Source: Aestuariibacter sp. | GTDB lineage: Bacteria > Pseudomonadota > Gammaproteobacteria > Enterobacterales > Alteromonadaceae | Assembly: GCA_017794925.1 (NCBI GenBank) | Contig: CP051238.1 | Coordinates: 62,001-126,000, forward strand | Length of the DNA: 64,000 nucleotides | Direction: 5' to 3' | Shown here: piece after piece, positions 19,389 to 27,843 of the stretch | How the letters are laid out: every line of letters begins with the position of its first letter | How positions within the stretch are numbered: position 1 is the stretch's first letter | Notes under the pieces: model-generated | Databases searched by the model: none | What the model saw: the letters and a program-made list of their open reading frames with translations, nothing else | What the model was told of the DNA's origin: nothing | Position numbers and translations under genes: made by a program

Positions 19389-20537
19389 TTAGTAAATAGA
19401 AGGGTCTTCTCCTTCCCATAATTTCAGGTCTGATAAGATTTGAAACATCGGGTAGGTAATTGCATTAACGTCCAGCGAAGAGCTGTTGCACATTGCAATA
19501 ACAGACGTATGTGTATCGGGTCTACGGATGTAACTAGTATCGGTTCCCAACCATCCACCATTGTGGAAGAAATAGCGACCATCGGTATACTGACCATTCG
19601 CGTAGTACCACTTCTTTTCGTCAGCGTCAGGGAAATCACCGTTAGGCGTATTCATAAACGCCATAAGACGTTTAGGATCTTTCCCCAGCTTCGGTTTGGA
19701 GAAGTTAATATCCCACAGCAACATGTCATCCAGTGTGGTGAAAAGGCCGCCATCACCCACTACATAGATATTGGTCATGAAAACTTCTAGCACGTTTTCT
19801 TCATTGGTTCTGTACCCATAGGCCCGGTTTAAAATAACCTCGCGTTTATTATCAGCAAAGAACGTATCGTGCATGCCCAGAGGCTCAAAGATTCTCTGCT
19901 GAGTAAATTGCCTGAAAGACATACCACTGACTTTCTCTACTAACAGGGTTAAAAGGTTATAGGCAAAGTTGCTGTAGCGCTGTTGCTGACTTGGTGGCGT
20001 ATAAAGAGGAAGGCTTTTGAGCATGGTGTAGTATTCATTATTCGACAAATAGTCTTCATCACCTATATGAAACGGGCCACCAGCAGCGGATAACAGCGGT
20101 TTTGGTAAAAGTTCTTTGAGCGTGTCGTAGTCTCCCATCCCGGAAAAATGACCAAGCATGGAGTTGATGGTTACAGTCTCTTTGTAATCATGCAGGTCAG
20201 GCAAATATTTTCTGATATCGTCATTCAGGTTAATTTTCCCATCGTCGGCGAGAAGCAGTACCGCAAAAGCAGTAAACTGCTTTGAAACTGACGCCATCCT
20301 GAACTTGGTTGTTGAATTCAACTCAACTGAATGTTCAACATTAGCCAATCCATAGCTCTTCTTGAAGAGATACTTCTCATTTTGAATCACACCTACTGAA
20401 CAACCGGGTCCATTCGAATCGATCATGCCAGACGCAATTTCATCAATCTTCTTCTCAAGTAGATCTGGGTTCGTATTGGGGTAGGTAGCAAAAGAAGCGG
20501 TCAGAAGTGAGAGAAATACGCACAACCTTACTTTCAT
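19389..20537 (-). CDS. Serine hydrolase, class C beta-lactamase-like (peptidase S12)
   Basis: This 382-residue protein has a signal peptide (cleavage near residue 18-20) and the serine beta-lactamase/DD-peptidase fold. The SxxK motif is Ser83-Val-Ser-Lys86, the YxN motif is Tyr188-Ser-Asn190, and HNGGW replaces the KTG box, as in many esterase-type members. It should act in the periplasm on a peptide, ester or lactam, but such proteins are often not beta-lactamases. Codon use is more AT-rich than the flanks. It is divergent from the alpha/beta hydrolase gene 240 bp away. Confidence 0.85.
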   Translation of the reverse strand: MKVRLCVFLSLLTASFATYPNTNPDLLEKKIDEIASGMIDSNGPGCSVGVIQNEKYLFKKSYGLANVEHSVELNSTTKFRMASVSKQFTAFAVLLLADDGKINLNDDIRKYLPDLHDYKETVTINSMLGHFSGMGDYDTLKELLPKPLLSAAGGPFHIGDEDYLSNNEYYTMLKSLPLYTPPSQQQRYSNFAYNLLTLLVEKVSGMSFRQFTQQRIFEPLGMHDTFFADNKREVILNRAYGYRTNEENVLEVFMTNIYVVGDGGLFTTLDDMLLWDINFSKPKLGKDPKRLMAFMNTPNGDFPDADEKKWYYANGQYTDGRYFFHNGGWLGTDTSYIRRPDTHTSVIAMCNSSSLDVNAITYPMFQILSDLKLWEGEDPSIY

Positions 20538-20777
20538 GAAAAGTCCCTTTTCAGTTATTTCTAAAAATCAAACCCTATTGGCTTTGAATCGAAAATACAA
20601 GGCGGAGTATAAATGAAACGAAGTCAGAAGTTGATTTCCGCTATTCGCTCATTTAAGCCTTAAGCAGCCACTGCCGAGACGACATAGGTCAGGAGCAGGC
20701 CTAAATGCATTCGTAGTTTGTAATACAAGCCTTAAAAAATTAAGCTAACCCGGATAAAAATTTTTCAATGGACTGAT

Positions 20778-21743
20778 ATGACGTTTTTACTGCCTAAAAA
20801 TATAACGCGCTGGTTAATATATCTTGTTGGTATCACATTAACGATATATATACTCTTACGAGTGAGTGCTTATCTCCATAACCCAGGCGCGACTTTCACC
20901 GGTTCTACTTTTTCCTATTCAGGTTATGATATTCGTTATGAATGCAAAGGTTCTGGAGAGCCTGTTGTCTTTTTCGAAACGGGTTTCGGCTCAGACTCTG
21001 AAGCCACATGGTCTGGTATAACTTCTGAATTGCCGGACACCTTTACCAGCTGTTTTTACGACAGATTGGGCTATGGTGGAAGCGATGATGTGCCCACCAA
21101 TTTTACAACCATTGACAAGGCTCTGCTTCAGGAGTCACTAATCAGGCACATAGCCGGTGATCGGCCAGTCATTCTTGTGGCACATTCTTACGGCGGGATA
21201 ATTTCCAGAAGGTCGGTTTCAAGAAATACACTTAACATACACTCGGTTATTTTCCTGGATTCAGCTCATGAAAATCAACATGGGATACTGCAAGGTAAGC
21301 TCGAACCGATTCCATCATCCGTAGAAATGCACGCGTACGCTAACGCTATATTCGGGCTATCAGATATTCGCAATATGTTTATCAATTTCGACTCAGCTTT
21401 GTCTGAACGTTTAGCCTATTATTACGGGAGCATTAAATGGGCACATGTGCTCTCGACCTATACGAATGAAGAGGGTTTTTTCACCCCTTTGGAAGCGTTA
21501 AACTATGATTTTGACGATTTGAAGCTTGTTGTAATAGCACATGATGATCAGGCTTATATCAATAATAAGCGCTTTTACGAGGCCGGACCACAATGGTCTC
21601 AAATGCAGCAAAGTATTGCTGCTCTTTCCGATAACTCTGAATTAATAGTCGCCGAAGGCGCTACGCATAATGTTCCTGCCGACAGACCTGATCTCGTCAT
21701 TCAGTACATCATGTCATCTGTGAATTTAGCGAAACAAGAATAA
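20778..21743 (+). CDS. Membrane-anchored alpha/beta hydrolase
   Basis: This 321-residue protein has an N-terminal membrane helix (about residues 12-31) and an alpha/beta hydrolase domain. The nucleophile elbow is AHSYGG with Ser137, a likely acid lies in VIFLDSAH, and the general base is the histidine of GATHNVPADRPD near the C terminus. The catalytic part probably faces the periplasm. It is less GC-rich than its neighbours, like the divergent serine hydrolase. A hairpin terminator follows. The substrate is unknown; esterase or lipase activity is the simplest guess. Confidence 0.8.
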   Translation: MTFLLPKNITRWLIYLVGITLTIYILLRVSAYLHNPGATFTGSTFSYSGYDIRYECKGSGEPVVFFETGFGSDSEATWSGITSELPDTFTSCFYDRLGYGGSDDVPTNFTTIDKALLQESLIRHIAGDRPVILVAHSYGGIISRRSVSRNTLNIHSVIFLDSAHENQHGILQGKLEPIPSSVEMHAYANAIFGLSDIRNMFINFDSALSERLAYYYGSIKWAHVLSTYTNEEGFFTPLEALNYDFDDLKLVVIAHDDQAYINNKRFYEAGPQWSQMQQSIAALSDNSELIVAEGATHNVPADRPDLVIQYIMSSVNLAKQE

Positions 21744-21880
21744 TGTCAGCAAATCGCTCAATGCCTTCTTGAACAGTATGATGCTTTAATACTTTGTAGG
21801 AAATTCTATTACTCTCCGACATTAACGCAGGGTGGACGCCAAGGCGATTGATGACGGCTACGGCTGAACGGTAGACATAA

Positions 21881-21911
21881 AAAAGCGCGATATTTGAAAT
21901 ATCGCGCTTTT
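21881..21911. terminator. Bidirectional terminator between convergent genes
   Basis: AAAAGCGCGATAT and ATATCGCGCTTTT form a 13-bp stem with a five-base loop; T-runs are present on both strands. It separates the alpha/beta hydrolase gene (+) from the small membrane protein gene (-). Confidence 0.85.
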
Positions 21912-21928
21912 TTGTTTGGTTTGCGTGG

Positions 21929-22120
21929 CTATACTATGAGGTAACCCAGCACCAAACACACTACCAGGCCAGATACACCCAGGTAGCCCATTTCGATTCT
22001 CTCGTGCAACGCTTCACTGCCTTCTTTGCTGCTCATGAAGCCCATTACGATGCTGCTTAAACCCAAAGTAAAAGCTACTAACGCAACACCAAATAAAATT
22101 GCATCAATCCATTCACTCAT
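21929..22120 (-). CDS. Small two-helix membrane protein, unknown function
   Basis: I do not recognise this 63-residue protein. It has two hydrophobic segments (about residues 5-26 and 43-63) joined by a charged loop (SSKEGSEALHERIE). The start at 22120 (MSEWIDAILFG) has AAGGT ten bases upstream and is better than a TTG at 22141. It stands alone, with a bidirectional terminator just after it and an AT-rich gap before it. The good ribosome-binding site and membrane pattern support a real gene. Confidence 0.65.
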   Translation of the reverse strand: MSEWIDAILFGVALVAFTLGLSSIVMGFMSSKEGSEALHERIEMGYLGVSGLVVCLVLGYLIV

Positions 22121-22141
22121 AATCTTATGTACCTTAACCAA

Positions 22142-22403
22142 AATCTGCGCGTATTATGCACTAACCAAAGAAAAATGAACATGCAGAATCTCAATAATCC
22201 AATGAATATTGATTATGGTCAAAAACACCAACAATTAGTCAATACACCATAATCCTAGTGACAACCACGCTATCACCCTGCATCGAAAAAACATAACCAA
22301 TTGATATTTAATAAAATTAAATATTGGCCCGGCTACTGCAATAGCGTTATCAAAGCCTGTTTACTGTAACAACAGTTATATCAATTGCATGAAGAGGATC
22401 GCA
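22142..22403. other. AT-rich intergenic region with an AT-only palindrome
   Basis: This gap between divergent genes holds no reading frame that I can support. It contains ATATTTAAT-AAA-ATTAAATAT at 22304-22324, a perfect 9-bp inverted repeat about 80 bp before the YggN-like start. It may be a regulator or nucleoid-protein site; no function is shown. Confidence 0.4.
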
Positions 22404-23210
22404 ATGAAGACAATAGCACTTTCTACTCTGTTTGCCGCAAGTCTGTGTACGCTGCCTGCCATGGCACATGTTGAGGTCGATAATCAATGCAATACGCAGC
22501 TACATGGGTCCATTAATTACCAGCACGGTAAACTCACTGTCACAACCAAAGATGGCGATGCAGTGCTAATAAATCCAAACCACGAATTGTTTATTGATGG
22601 CGAAAAAATTGATCTTTCAGACGAAGAACAGCGTTGGGTCAGTGACTACTACACAAGTATTGAAACCGCTATCCCGATGACAGTGCAAATTGCCACTGAA
22701 GGCCTGCACGTTGCAAGCTATGCGGTCACGGAAGTGTTTTCTGAAATGCTGGGCGCAGACAATGAAATGGTGCAGGAGTTTGACGTTTTCTTTACCGATC
22801 TAAAAGCAGAACTCGACACGCGCTTCTATGCTGCAGACGGCAGCTATCAGTTTAATTCCGAAGGCCTTGACGGCAACAACTGGATTGACGACGCCTGGGA
22901 AGAAGAATTTGAGTCCCGCGTGGAAAGCCTGGTCGAAAAATCCATGGGCCACATGTTAATGGCCATTGGTCGTCAGATGCTGTTTGAAGATGGCGACATG
23001 GAAGGTTTTACAGCGCGGATGGAAAACTTTGGCGCAACCATAGAACAGCGAGTGGGCGACAAAGCTGAAGTGTTGGAGCAAAAGGCAGATGAACTTTGCT
23101 CTGTGCTGGCTAAAGCCGACTATGCGGAAACCCGCATGCAGAAGAACATTCCTGGTCTGGATGGATTAGATTTGCTGGAAATCAGCAGCGACTACAGCAT
23201 GCAAGAGTAA
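22404..23210 (+). CDS. YggN family (DUF2884) periplasmic protein
   Basis: This 268-residue protein resembles the YggN/DUF2884 family of gammaproteobacteria, whose function is not known. A signal peptide ends at AMA before HVEVDNQC. The mature part is acidic and helical, with two cysteines (in VDNQCNT and DELCSV) that could form a disulfide. ATG 22404 is chosen over ATG 22389 because AGAGGA stands five bases before it and the signal peptide begins there. It is probably a single-gene unit. Confidence 0.8.
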   Translation: MKTIALSTLFAASLCTLPAMAHVEVDNQCNTQLHGSINYQHGKLTVTTKDGDAVLINPNHELFIDGEKIDLSDEEQRWVSDYYTSIETAIPMTVQIATEGLHVASYAVTEVFSEMLGADNEMVQEFDVFFTDLKAELDTRFYAADGSYQFNSEGLDGNNWIDDAWEEEFESRVESLVEKSMGHMLMAIGRQMLFEDGDMEGFTARMENFGATIEQRVGDKAEVLEQKADELCSVLAKADYAETRMQKNIPGLDGLDLLEISSDYSMQE

Positions 23211-23282
23211 TCGTCCCCTTGTAAACCCGAATGCATGATAGACTCGTAAACTACGTTATTACTTAGTTTTACGAGCGCTATC

Positions 23283-24098
23283 ATGCAAAACAAGCTCTTA
23301 CTGTGCGGCTGTGGCTGGCTGGGCGGTTATGCTGCCGAACATTTCAAACCAGACTTTGCCATAACCGGCACCACGCGCAGCGAATCCAAAGCCCAACAGC
23401 TCGATAGTCAGGGTATTCAGCCGCTATTGTTCAGCCTGGGTGAACCACTGGATGGCCTCATAGAGGCTGCCAACAACAGTGTGGTTATACTTAATATCCC
23501 CCCGGGTAGACGCAACCCGGATCTCACCGACTTTACCCGCGCGATGTGTGAATTGATCACCGCGTTGTTTACTAAGGCTTCACCAGAATTAGTGATTTTC
23601 GTCAGTACCACATCAGTTTATGGAGACAGCACCGGGATAATATCAGAATCGTCTCCCGTTGACCCCGTAACGGCTTCCGGCAAGGCCCATGTCACAATAG
23701 AACAGCATCTTATTCAAACGGCTCCACAAGGCAGTTATGTGCTGCGACTGGCAGGTTTAGTCGGGCCCGACAGACACCCTGCAAATACGCTGGCAGGACG
23801 AACCTTAAGCGGTGCAAACCAGCGAGTGAACCTGATTCACATCGCCGACGTCATGCAGGTTCTGGAGGCACTGATTCAACAGCGTCCTGCTGAGCAGATA
23901 TGGCATTTATGCAGCGCAGAGCATCCCAAACGCGGTACTTTTTACCCCACAATGGCAGAGCAACGAGGACGGGAAAATATCGACTTTACTGATTCGGTGG
24001 ACGATGAAAATACCGGAGACGGTAAACAGATTGATGCAAGTGCAACGATTGAGAAGCTGAAGGTAAAGCTTAAATACCCAAGCCCCTGGGACATGTAA
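23283..24098 (+). CDS. YeeZ-like NAD-dependent epimerase/dehydratase family protein
   Basis: This 271-residue cytoplasmic protein is an atypical short-chain dehydrogenase like E. coli YeeZ. The nucleotide-binding loop is CGCGWLGGYAAEH near the N terminus, and a STTSVYGDSTG segment carries the tyrosine region. The active-site pattern is divergent from classical epimerases, so its reaction is unknown. It stands alone and ends in a strong hairpin. Confidence 0.75.
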   Translation: MQNKLLLCGCGWLGGYAAEHFKPDFAITGTTRSESKAQQLDSQGIQPLLFSLGEPLDGLIEAANNSVVILNIPPGRRNPDLTDFTRAMCELITALFTKASPELVIFVSTTSVYGDSTGIISESSPVDPVTASGKAHVTIEQHLIQTAPQGSYVLRLAGLVGPDRHPANTLAGRTLSGANQRVNLIHIADVMQVLEALIQQRPAEQIWHLCSAEHPKRGTFYPTMAEQRGRENIDFTDSVDDENTGDGKQIDASATIEKLKVKLKYPSPWDM

Positions 24099-24099
24099 C

Positions 24100-24127
24100 A
24101 TTGGGCAAGGACTAACCCTTGCCCAAT
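24100..24127. terminator. Bidirectional terminator
   Basis: ATTGGGCAAGG and CCTTGCCCAAT (11-bp arms, six-base loop) lie between the convergent YeeZ-like (+) and sodium symporter (-) genes. Confidence 0.75.
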
Positions 24128-24147
24128 TCTGTTATGTCATTGAGGTA

Positions 24148-25575
24148 TTACCCAAACAGGGTGATGCCGAAGTACTTCACCGCGACGGTGTTAATGAAAA
24201 TCAACGCCAGAATAAGCGGAATAAAGGTGCCAACTGAAATATCAACATAACGTTCAAACCAGCTGCCCTTGTAGTTGGGTGAGCCTGTTTCCAGTGCTTT
24301 ATGCAGGTTGTGGCGCTTCCAACGGTAGCTAACAAACAAACAAATCAGCAGTCCGTTCAGAGGCAGAATGGTGTCGTAAAACACATCGTACACGATATCG
24401 AAGAACGATTTAGGCGCGCCCGCATAGGTGGTGAATTCGGTAAAGAAAGCCACAAAACCAAACGAGAGTGCACAGAACACCGAAAAGACCACCAGCAAAA
24501 TGCCCAGCACCACCAGCGCGCGTGGGCGACTGTAGTCCTTCTCATCCATCAGTGCTGCAACCGGTACTTCAAAGATTGACACCAATGAGGTTATCGCCGC
24601 AAAGAACACCAACAGGAAGAAAATACTGGCCACCAGCGATGCGCCGAAGAAACCAATGCTGGTTTGCAATGCCAGGAAGATCTTCGGCAGGAAGGTGAAA
24701 ATCATACCGATCGACGATTCACTTAATTCCGCTGGATTCGTTTGCGGGTTGAATGAGAAGATCGCAGGCAGAATCATCAAACCCGCAGTAAACGCCACCG
24801 CAGTATCTGTTAACGCCACCAGCTTGGCTGACTGAGGCACATCTGAGCTCTGGTCTATGTAACTACCGTAGGTGATCATAATGCCCATACCAAGGCTTAG
24901 TGAGAAGAAAGCCTGAGACAATGCACCATTGATGACCGACGCGTTAATTTTACTGAAATCGGGCACCAGATAGAAACTCACACCGGCCATGGCGTTGTCC
25001 TGAGTAAGCACAAAAATCACCAGTAGCACCAGCATCACAAATAACGCTGGCATTAGCAGTTTCGCTGCTTTCTCGATACCTTGCTTTACCCCGCCTTGCA
25101 AAATCAGGTATACAATGGCCAGCACCAGCGCCATATAGATGAATATGGTGGGGGAGTTTATAAACGAACCGAAGGTGTCCGGGTTTGCCAGTACTTCGAG
25201 GTTGCCAGTGACGGCCTCAAACAAATACCCAAAAATCCACACCGTGATCACCAGATAGAACACTGCGATCATAAACGGAGTGATAATAGACAACCAACCT
25301 GCCACTTTCCATTGTGGTGAGTTGTCTGTCAGCTTTGAATAAGCGCCCAAAGGGTCTTTCTTCGCATATCGACCCACTGACATTTCCGCCATCATGACGG
25401 GCAAACATATTGCCGCAACAAAAATAGCGTACATTAACAAAAATGCACCGCCGCCATTTTTTGCTGCACCGACCGGAAAACCAACCAGGTTACCGATCCC
25501 TACTGCAGACCCTGCTGCAGCCAGAATAAATCCAATGCGCGATCCGAACTGTTCTCTGGCCCCGCTCATACCCAT
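24148..25575 (-). CDS. Neurotransmitter:sodium symporter (NSS) family transporter
   Basis: This 475-residue inner-membrane protein matches the bacterial NSS/SNF family (LeuT-like), which imports amino acids with Na+. The first helix holds the diagnostic GSAVGIGNLVGFPVGAAKNGGGAF stretch with the unwound Na+/substrate site, and about 11-12 membrane segments follow. The protein fits a sodium-cycling marine cell, as does the Nqr pump elsewhere in this window. The substrate cannot be set from sequence. It is a single gene. Confidence 0.9.
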   Translation of the reverse strand: MGMSGAREQFGSRIGFILAAAGSAVGIGNLVGFPVGAAKNGGGAFLLMYAIFVAAICLPVMMAEMSVGRYAKKDPLGAYSKLTDNSPQWKVAGWLSIITPFMIAVFYLVITVWIFGYLFEAVTGNLEVLANPDTFGSFINSPTIFIYMALVLAIVYLILQGGVKQGIEKAAKLLMPALFVMLVLLVIFVLTQDNAMAGVSFYLVPDFSKINASVINGALSQAFFSLSLGMGIMITYGSYIDQSSDVPQSAKLVALTDTAVAFTAGLMILPAIFSFNPQTNPAELSESSIGMIFTFLPKIFLALQTSIGFFGASLVASIFFLLVFFAAITSLVSIFEVPVAALMDEKDYSRPRALVVLGILLVVFSVFCALSFGFVAFFTEFTTYAGAPKSFFDIVYDVFYDTILPLNGLLICLFVSYRWKRHNLHKALETGSPNYKGSWFERYVDISVGTFIPLILALIFINTVAVKYFGITLFG

Positions 25576-25715
25576 TTCCTCATAGTGATTTTTATTTTTG
25601 CTTTAACTTCGGGAAACCGTGATTGGTAGCTTTGTTATTGTCGTTTAGCTTACCTGGTCCCTGGATCCGAATGGGTCATGGTATCAATACCTTTGCCAAA
25701 TGTCTTGAATTTAGG

Positions 25716-25740
25716 CGCGTCAGGCTGACTGCCTGACGCG
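25716..25740 (-). terminator. Hairpin after the SDR gene
   Basis: Perfect 10-bp arms CGCGTCAGGC and GCCTGACGCG with a five-base loop sit right after the stop of the minus-strand SDR gene. The T-run lies on the plus strand, so its efficiency for the minus transcript is uncertain. Confidence 0.5.
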
Positions 25741-25747
25741 ATTTTTA

Positions 25748-26464
25748 CTACCACGGAATGGATTTTCCTGCCCAGTCAATAAAATAAGGGCTTTCAGCGG
25801 GGTTTGCCTGCTTAATAACAGACAGCAATTGAGTTGCACTGTAAGCAGGCGTGAACAGTTTTTCCGGCTTCACATTGCGCTGGAAAGGTTTCGACAACGA
25901 TGAGTCTACTGTTCCGGGGTGATAACAAATCAAGCTCGTGTGCTTTGCTCTGCGTGCATATTCGACGCTCGCCGTCTTCACAAACATATTCAAAGCGGCT
26001 TTGGAGGCGCGATAGCCATACCACCCGCCTAACCGGTTGTCGCTAATGCTGCCAACCCTGGCGCTCAATACACTCACGGTCGAGTCGCCTTGTGCCATAT
26101 GCCCTACCAGTAACTTAACCCAAAGAGAGGGGCCGATAGTGTTCACCAGGAAGTAATGCTGTATGGCCTCGGCAGACACATCTTCCAGGCGTTTTTCCGG
26201 CGTAACGTTGTCATCGTGCAGAACGCCGGTAGCAATGACTGCGTGGGTAAAAGCCGTGCCTTTAGCCTTGCAGGCTGATAACCAGTTCGTAATTGCGGTT
26301 TCGTTTACTGTGTCCAGCTGCACAGGCACAACTTGCTTTCGCTTGGCGCCTGTGTAGTGACTTCGAGATACGGCATACACCACTGCACTGCTGTATTGTT
26401 CGCAAAATGCCTCAATCACAGCCTGACCAATTGCGCCATTTGCGCCAACCACCAATATATTCAT
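25748..26464 (-). CDS. Short-chain dehydrogenase/reductase
   Basis: This 238-residue protein is a classical SDR with nucleotide-binding VVGANGAIGQAV at the N terminus, the NTIGP helix region, the catalytic serine in VSVLSARVGS and the YxxxK motif as YRASK. It resembles C-factor-like SDRs. The substrate is unknown. Its start overlaps the stop of the upstream DCC gene by four bases (ATGA), so the two are translationally coupled. Confidence 0.85.
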   Translation of the reverse strand: MNILVVGANGAIGQAVIEAFCEQYSSAVVYAVSRSHYTGAKRKQVVPVQLDTVNETAITNWLSACKAKGTAFTHAVIATGVLHDDNVTPEKRLEDVSAEAIQHYFLVNTIGPSLWVKLLVGHMAQGDSTVSVLSARVGSISDNRLGGWYGYRASKAALNMFVKTASVEYARRAKHTSLICYHPGTVDSSLSKPFQRNVKPEKLFTPAYSATQLLSVIKQANPAESPYFIDWAGKSIPW

Positions 26465-26868
26465 CGTTTTTTCAGCTCACATTGTTCGCAGCGCTTTTGC
26501 CCGGTTAGCCAATACGACACTTTATAGCGATGCCGGGCAAACCGCGTGTAGCACCAGTCGGCAATAGGCTTCAACAGCGGCCAGCGTGTAGGTGCATACA
26601 ACCAGCCTTTTCCCACCAGCTTCCAGGCCTGGTAAGTGACATCAAGGCCATCAATCATGCTGCCATCGTCGCGCATGGCGTGAATGCGGTTATTCAGCGC
26701 ATGCCAGTCCAATGTTGGATAACGCGAGCTGAAATCTGCTGCAGTAATGTCTTCAAAGGCCAGCTTGCCTGCTTTGTTCAAGCGCATCAGGTGGCGCATT
26801 TCAAACAAGCAAAGCGGACAAGCACCGTCATAAAAAACGGTCAATTTGGGTGTATGTGTCGTATTCAT
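26461..26868 (-). CDS. DCC-family (DUF393) thiol-disulfide oxidoreductase-like protein
   Basis: This 135-residue protein belongs to the DCC/DUF393 family, named for its FYDGACPLC motif, which is present near residue 14-22. The CxxC pair suggests redox chemistry, though the family's role is unproven. The start at 26868 (MNTTHTPKLTVFYDG) is preferred over an upstream in-frame ATG at 26946, which would overlap the promoter region of msrA. The C terminus has a cysteine pair (CEQC). It is co-transcribed with the SDR and divergent from msrA. Confidence 0.8.
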   Translation of the reverse strand: MNTTHTPKLTVFYDGACPLCLFEMRHLMRLNKAGKLAFEDITAADFSSRYPTLDWHALNNRIHAMRDDGSMIDGLDVTYQAWKLVGKGWLYAPTRWPLLKPIADWCYTRFARHRYKVSYWLTGQKRCEQCELKKR

Positions 26869-26961
26869 ACCACTACTACGGTGGAATTTATGGGTTGGAT
26901 GACTTGAAGAAACCACTTTTCGCCACCACACTGCAAGCATTAGCACTTTTGGAGCAATATT

Positions 26962-27498
26962 ATGTCTAACACGGCGTCAGCCACCCTGGCCGGAGGGTGT
27001 TTTTGGTGTATCGAATCCGCATTCAATCAGGTACAAGGTATTGAACTGGCTACGTCTGGTTATGCCGGAGGCGAGGTGGATTCACCCACTTACGAACAGG
27101 TTTGTAAGGGTGATACGGGCCACGCAGAAGTGGTCAGGCTTACTTATTATCCCGACCAAATCAGCTACCGTGAGATTCTGGAGATTTTTTTCGCGCTACA
27201 CGACCCAACGCAATTAAACCGTCAGGGTAACGATGTGGGCACCCAATACCGCAGCGCAATCTTCTATCACGACGAAGAACAGAAGGCTGAAGCCGAAAAA
27301 ATCATTGCAGAAATAACCGAAGAACAGATTTGGCCAAACCCGGTAGTCACTGAAGTAACCCCGCTGAACAATTACTTTGCAGCAGAGGACTATCATCAGT
27401 CTTACTTTAAAAACAACCCGCAAAATCAGTACTGTGCCATGGTGGTGGCCCCAAAACTGGCGAAGTTTAAAAAGACCTTCGCTCAGCGTCTGCGCTAA
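26962..27498 (+). CDS. msrA: Peptide-methionine (S)-S-oxide reductase MsrA
   Basis: This 178-residue enzyme reduces methionine-S-sulfoxide in proteins and so repairs oxidative damage. The catalytic Cys13 lies in the signature GGCFWCIE. Conserved SGYAGG, GHAEVV, HDPTQLNRQGNDVGTQYRS and the C-terminal QYCAMVVAPKL are present. GGAG stands eight bases before the ATG. It is a single gene followed by a hairpin, and divergent from the thiol-oxidoreductase-like gene, so both may belong to a redox response. Confidence 0.95.
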   Translation: MSNTASATLAGGCFWCIESAFNQVQGIELATSGYAGGEVDSPTYEQVCKGDTGHAEVVRLTYYPDQISYREILEIFFALHDPTQLNRQGNDVGTQYRSAIFYHDEEQKAEAEKIIAEITEEQIWPNPVVTEVTPLNNYFAAEDYHQSYFKNNPQNQYCAMVVAPKLAKFKKTFAQRLR

Positions 27499-27507
27499 TG
27501 GTTAGTT

Positions 27508-27527
27508 GCCCCCGACAAACCGGGGGC
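27508..27527. terminator. GC-rich hairpin between msrA and the TonB-like remnant
   Basis: GCCCCCG and CGGGGGC with a six-base loop lie nine bases after the msrA stop and nine bases beyond the ancestral stop of the convergent TonB-like gene. It has no T-run; a shared terminator is plausible. Confidence 0.5.
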
Positions 27528-27536
27528 GGCTACCGG

Positions 27537-27577
27537 TTACTCGAACTGATAATCCAATCTGACTACATGGCAGGTAC
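27537..27577 (-). pseudogene. Displaced 3' end of the TonB-like gene
   Basis: Read on the minus strand and joined to the frame at 27844 (removing 27578-27843), this piece continues the open frame as STCHVVRLDYQFE and then a TAA stop at 27537-27539. Alternating V-R-L-Y-F residues and the terminal position match the last strand of TonB C-terminal domains. It is now cut off from its gene by the inserted element. Confidence 0.8.
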
Positions 27578-27579
27578 TA
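27578..27579. repeat. TA target duplication, left side of copy 1
   Basis: TA flanks the element here and again at 27844-27845. Removing the element with one TA restores the reading frame of the surrounding gene. Confidence 0.7.
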
Positions 27580-27843
27580 GGGCCTGTTGATACTTGCTGT
27601 ACACTTTTGCAGCAGTCTGTGTGTCATTTAGACACGGCGACTGTTTGCAGGTCTAGTGTGCTAAATCAAAAACAGTCAACACAGTATAAATGACACACAG
27701 GCGCTGCCCGAAGGGGTCGTCATGAAAGCATTTTACTCTTTGTCACAGCCCTTTGACGTAGAGCAACTATGCCTGCAGGGCTGTTTCGCGATTAAAATGC
27801 TTTCATATAGACCAAAAGGCGTACAGCAAGTATCAACAGGCCC
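27580..27843 (+). mobile_element. 264-bp non-coding inverted-repeat element (MITE-like), copy 1
   Basis: The element has perfect 23-bp terminal inverted repeats (27580-27602 and 27821-27843, beginning GGGCCTGTTG). Inside are two long hairpins. Hairpin A pairs CTGTGTGTCATTTA (27617-27630) with 27687-27700, plus GACTGTTT (27639-27646) with 27670-27677. Hairpin B pairs ATGAAAGCATTTTA (27722-27735) with 27793-27806, plus ACAGCCC with GGGCTGT. The overall fold is a closed stem with two side hairpins. There is no coding capacity, and TA flanks both ends. A related copy lies at 36348-36625 in the other orientation. A short transposable element moved by a transposase encoded elsewhere is the simplest reading. 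Confidence 0.85.

Noticed and set aside
27580..27843. Transposase or small protein encoded in the repeat element
   Set aside because: No open frame of meaningful length is shared by the two copies.
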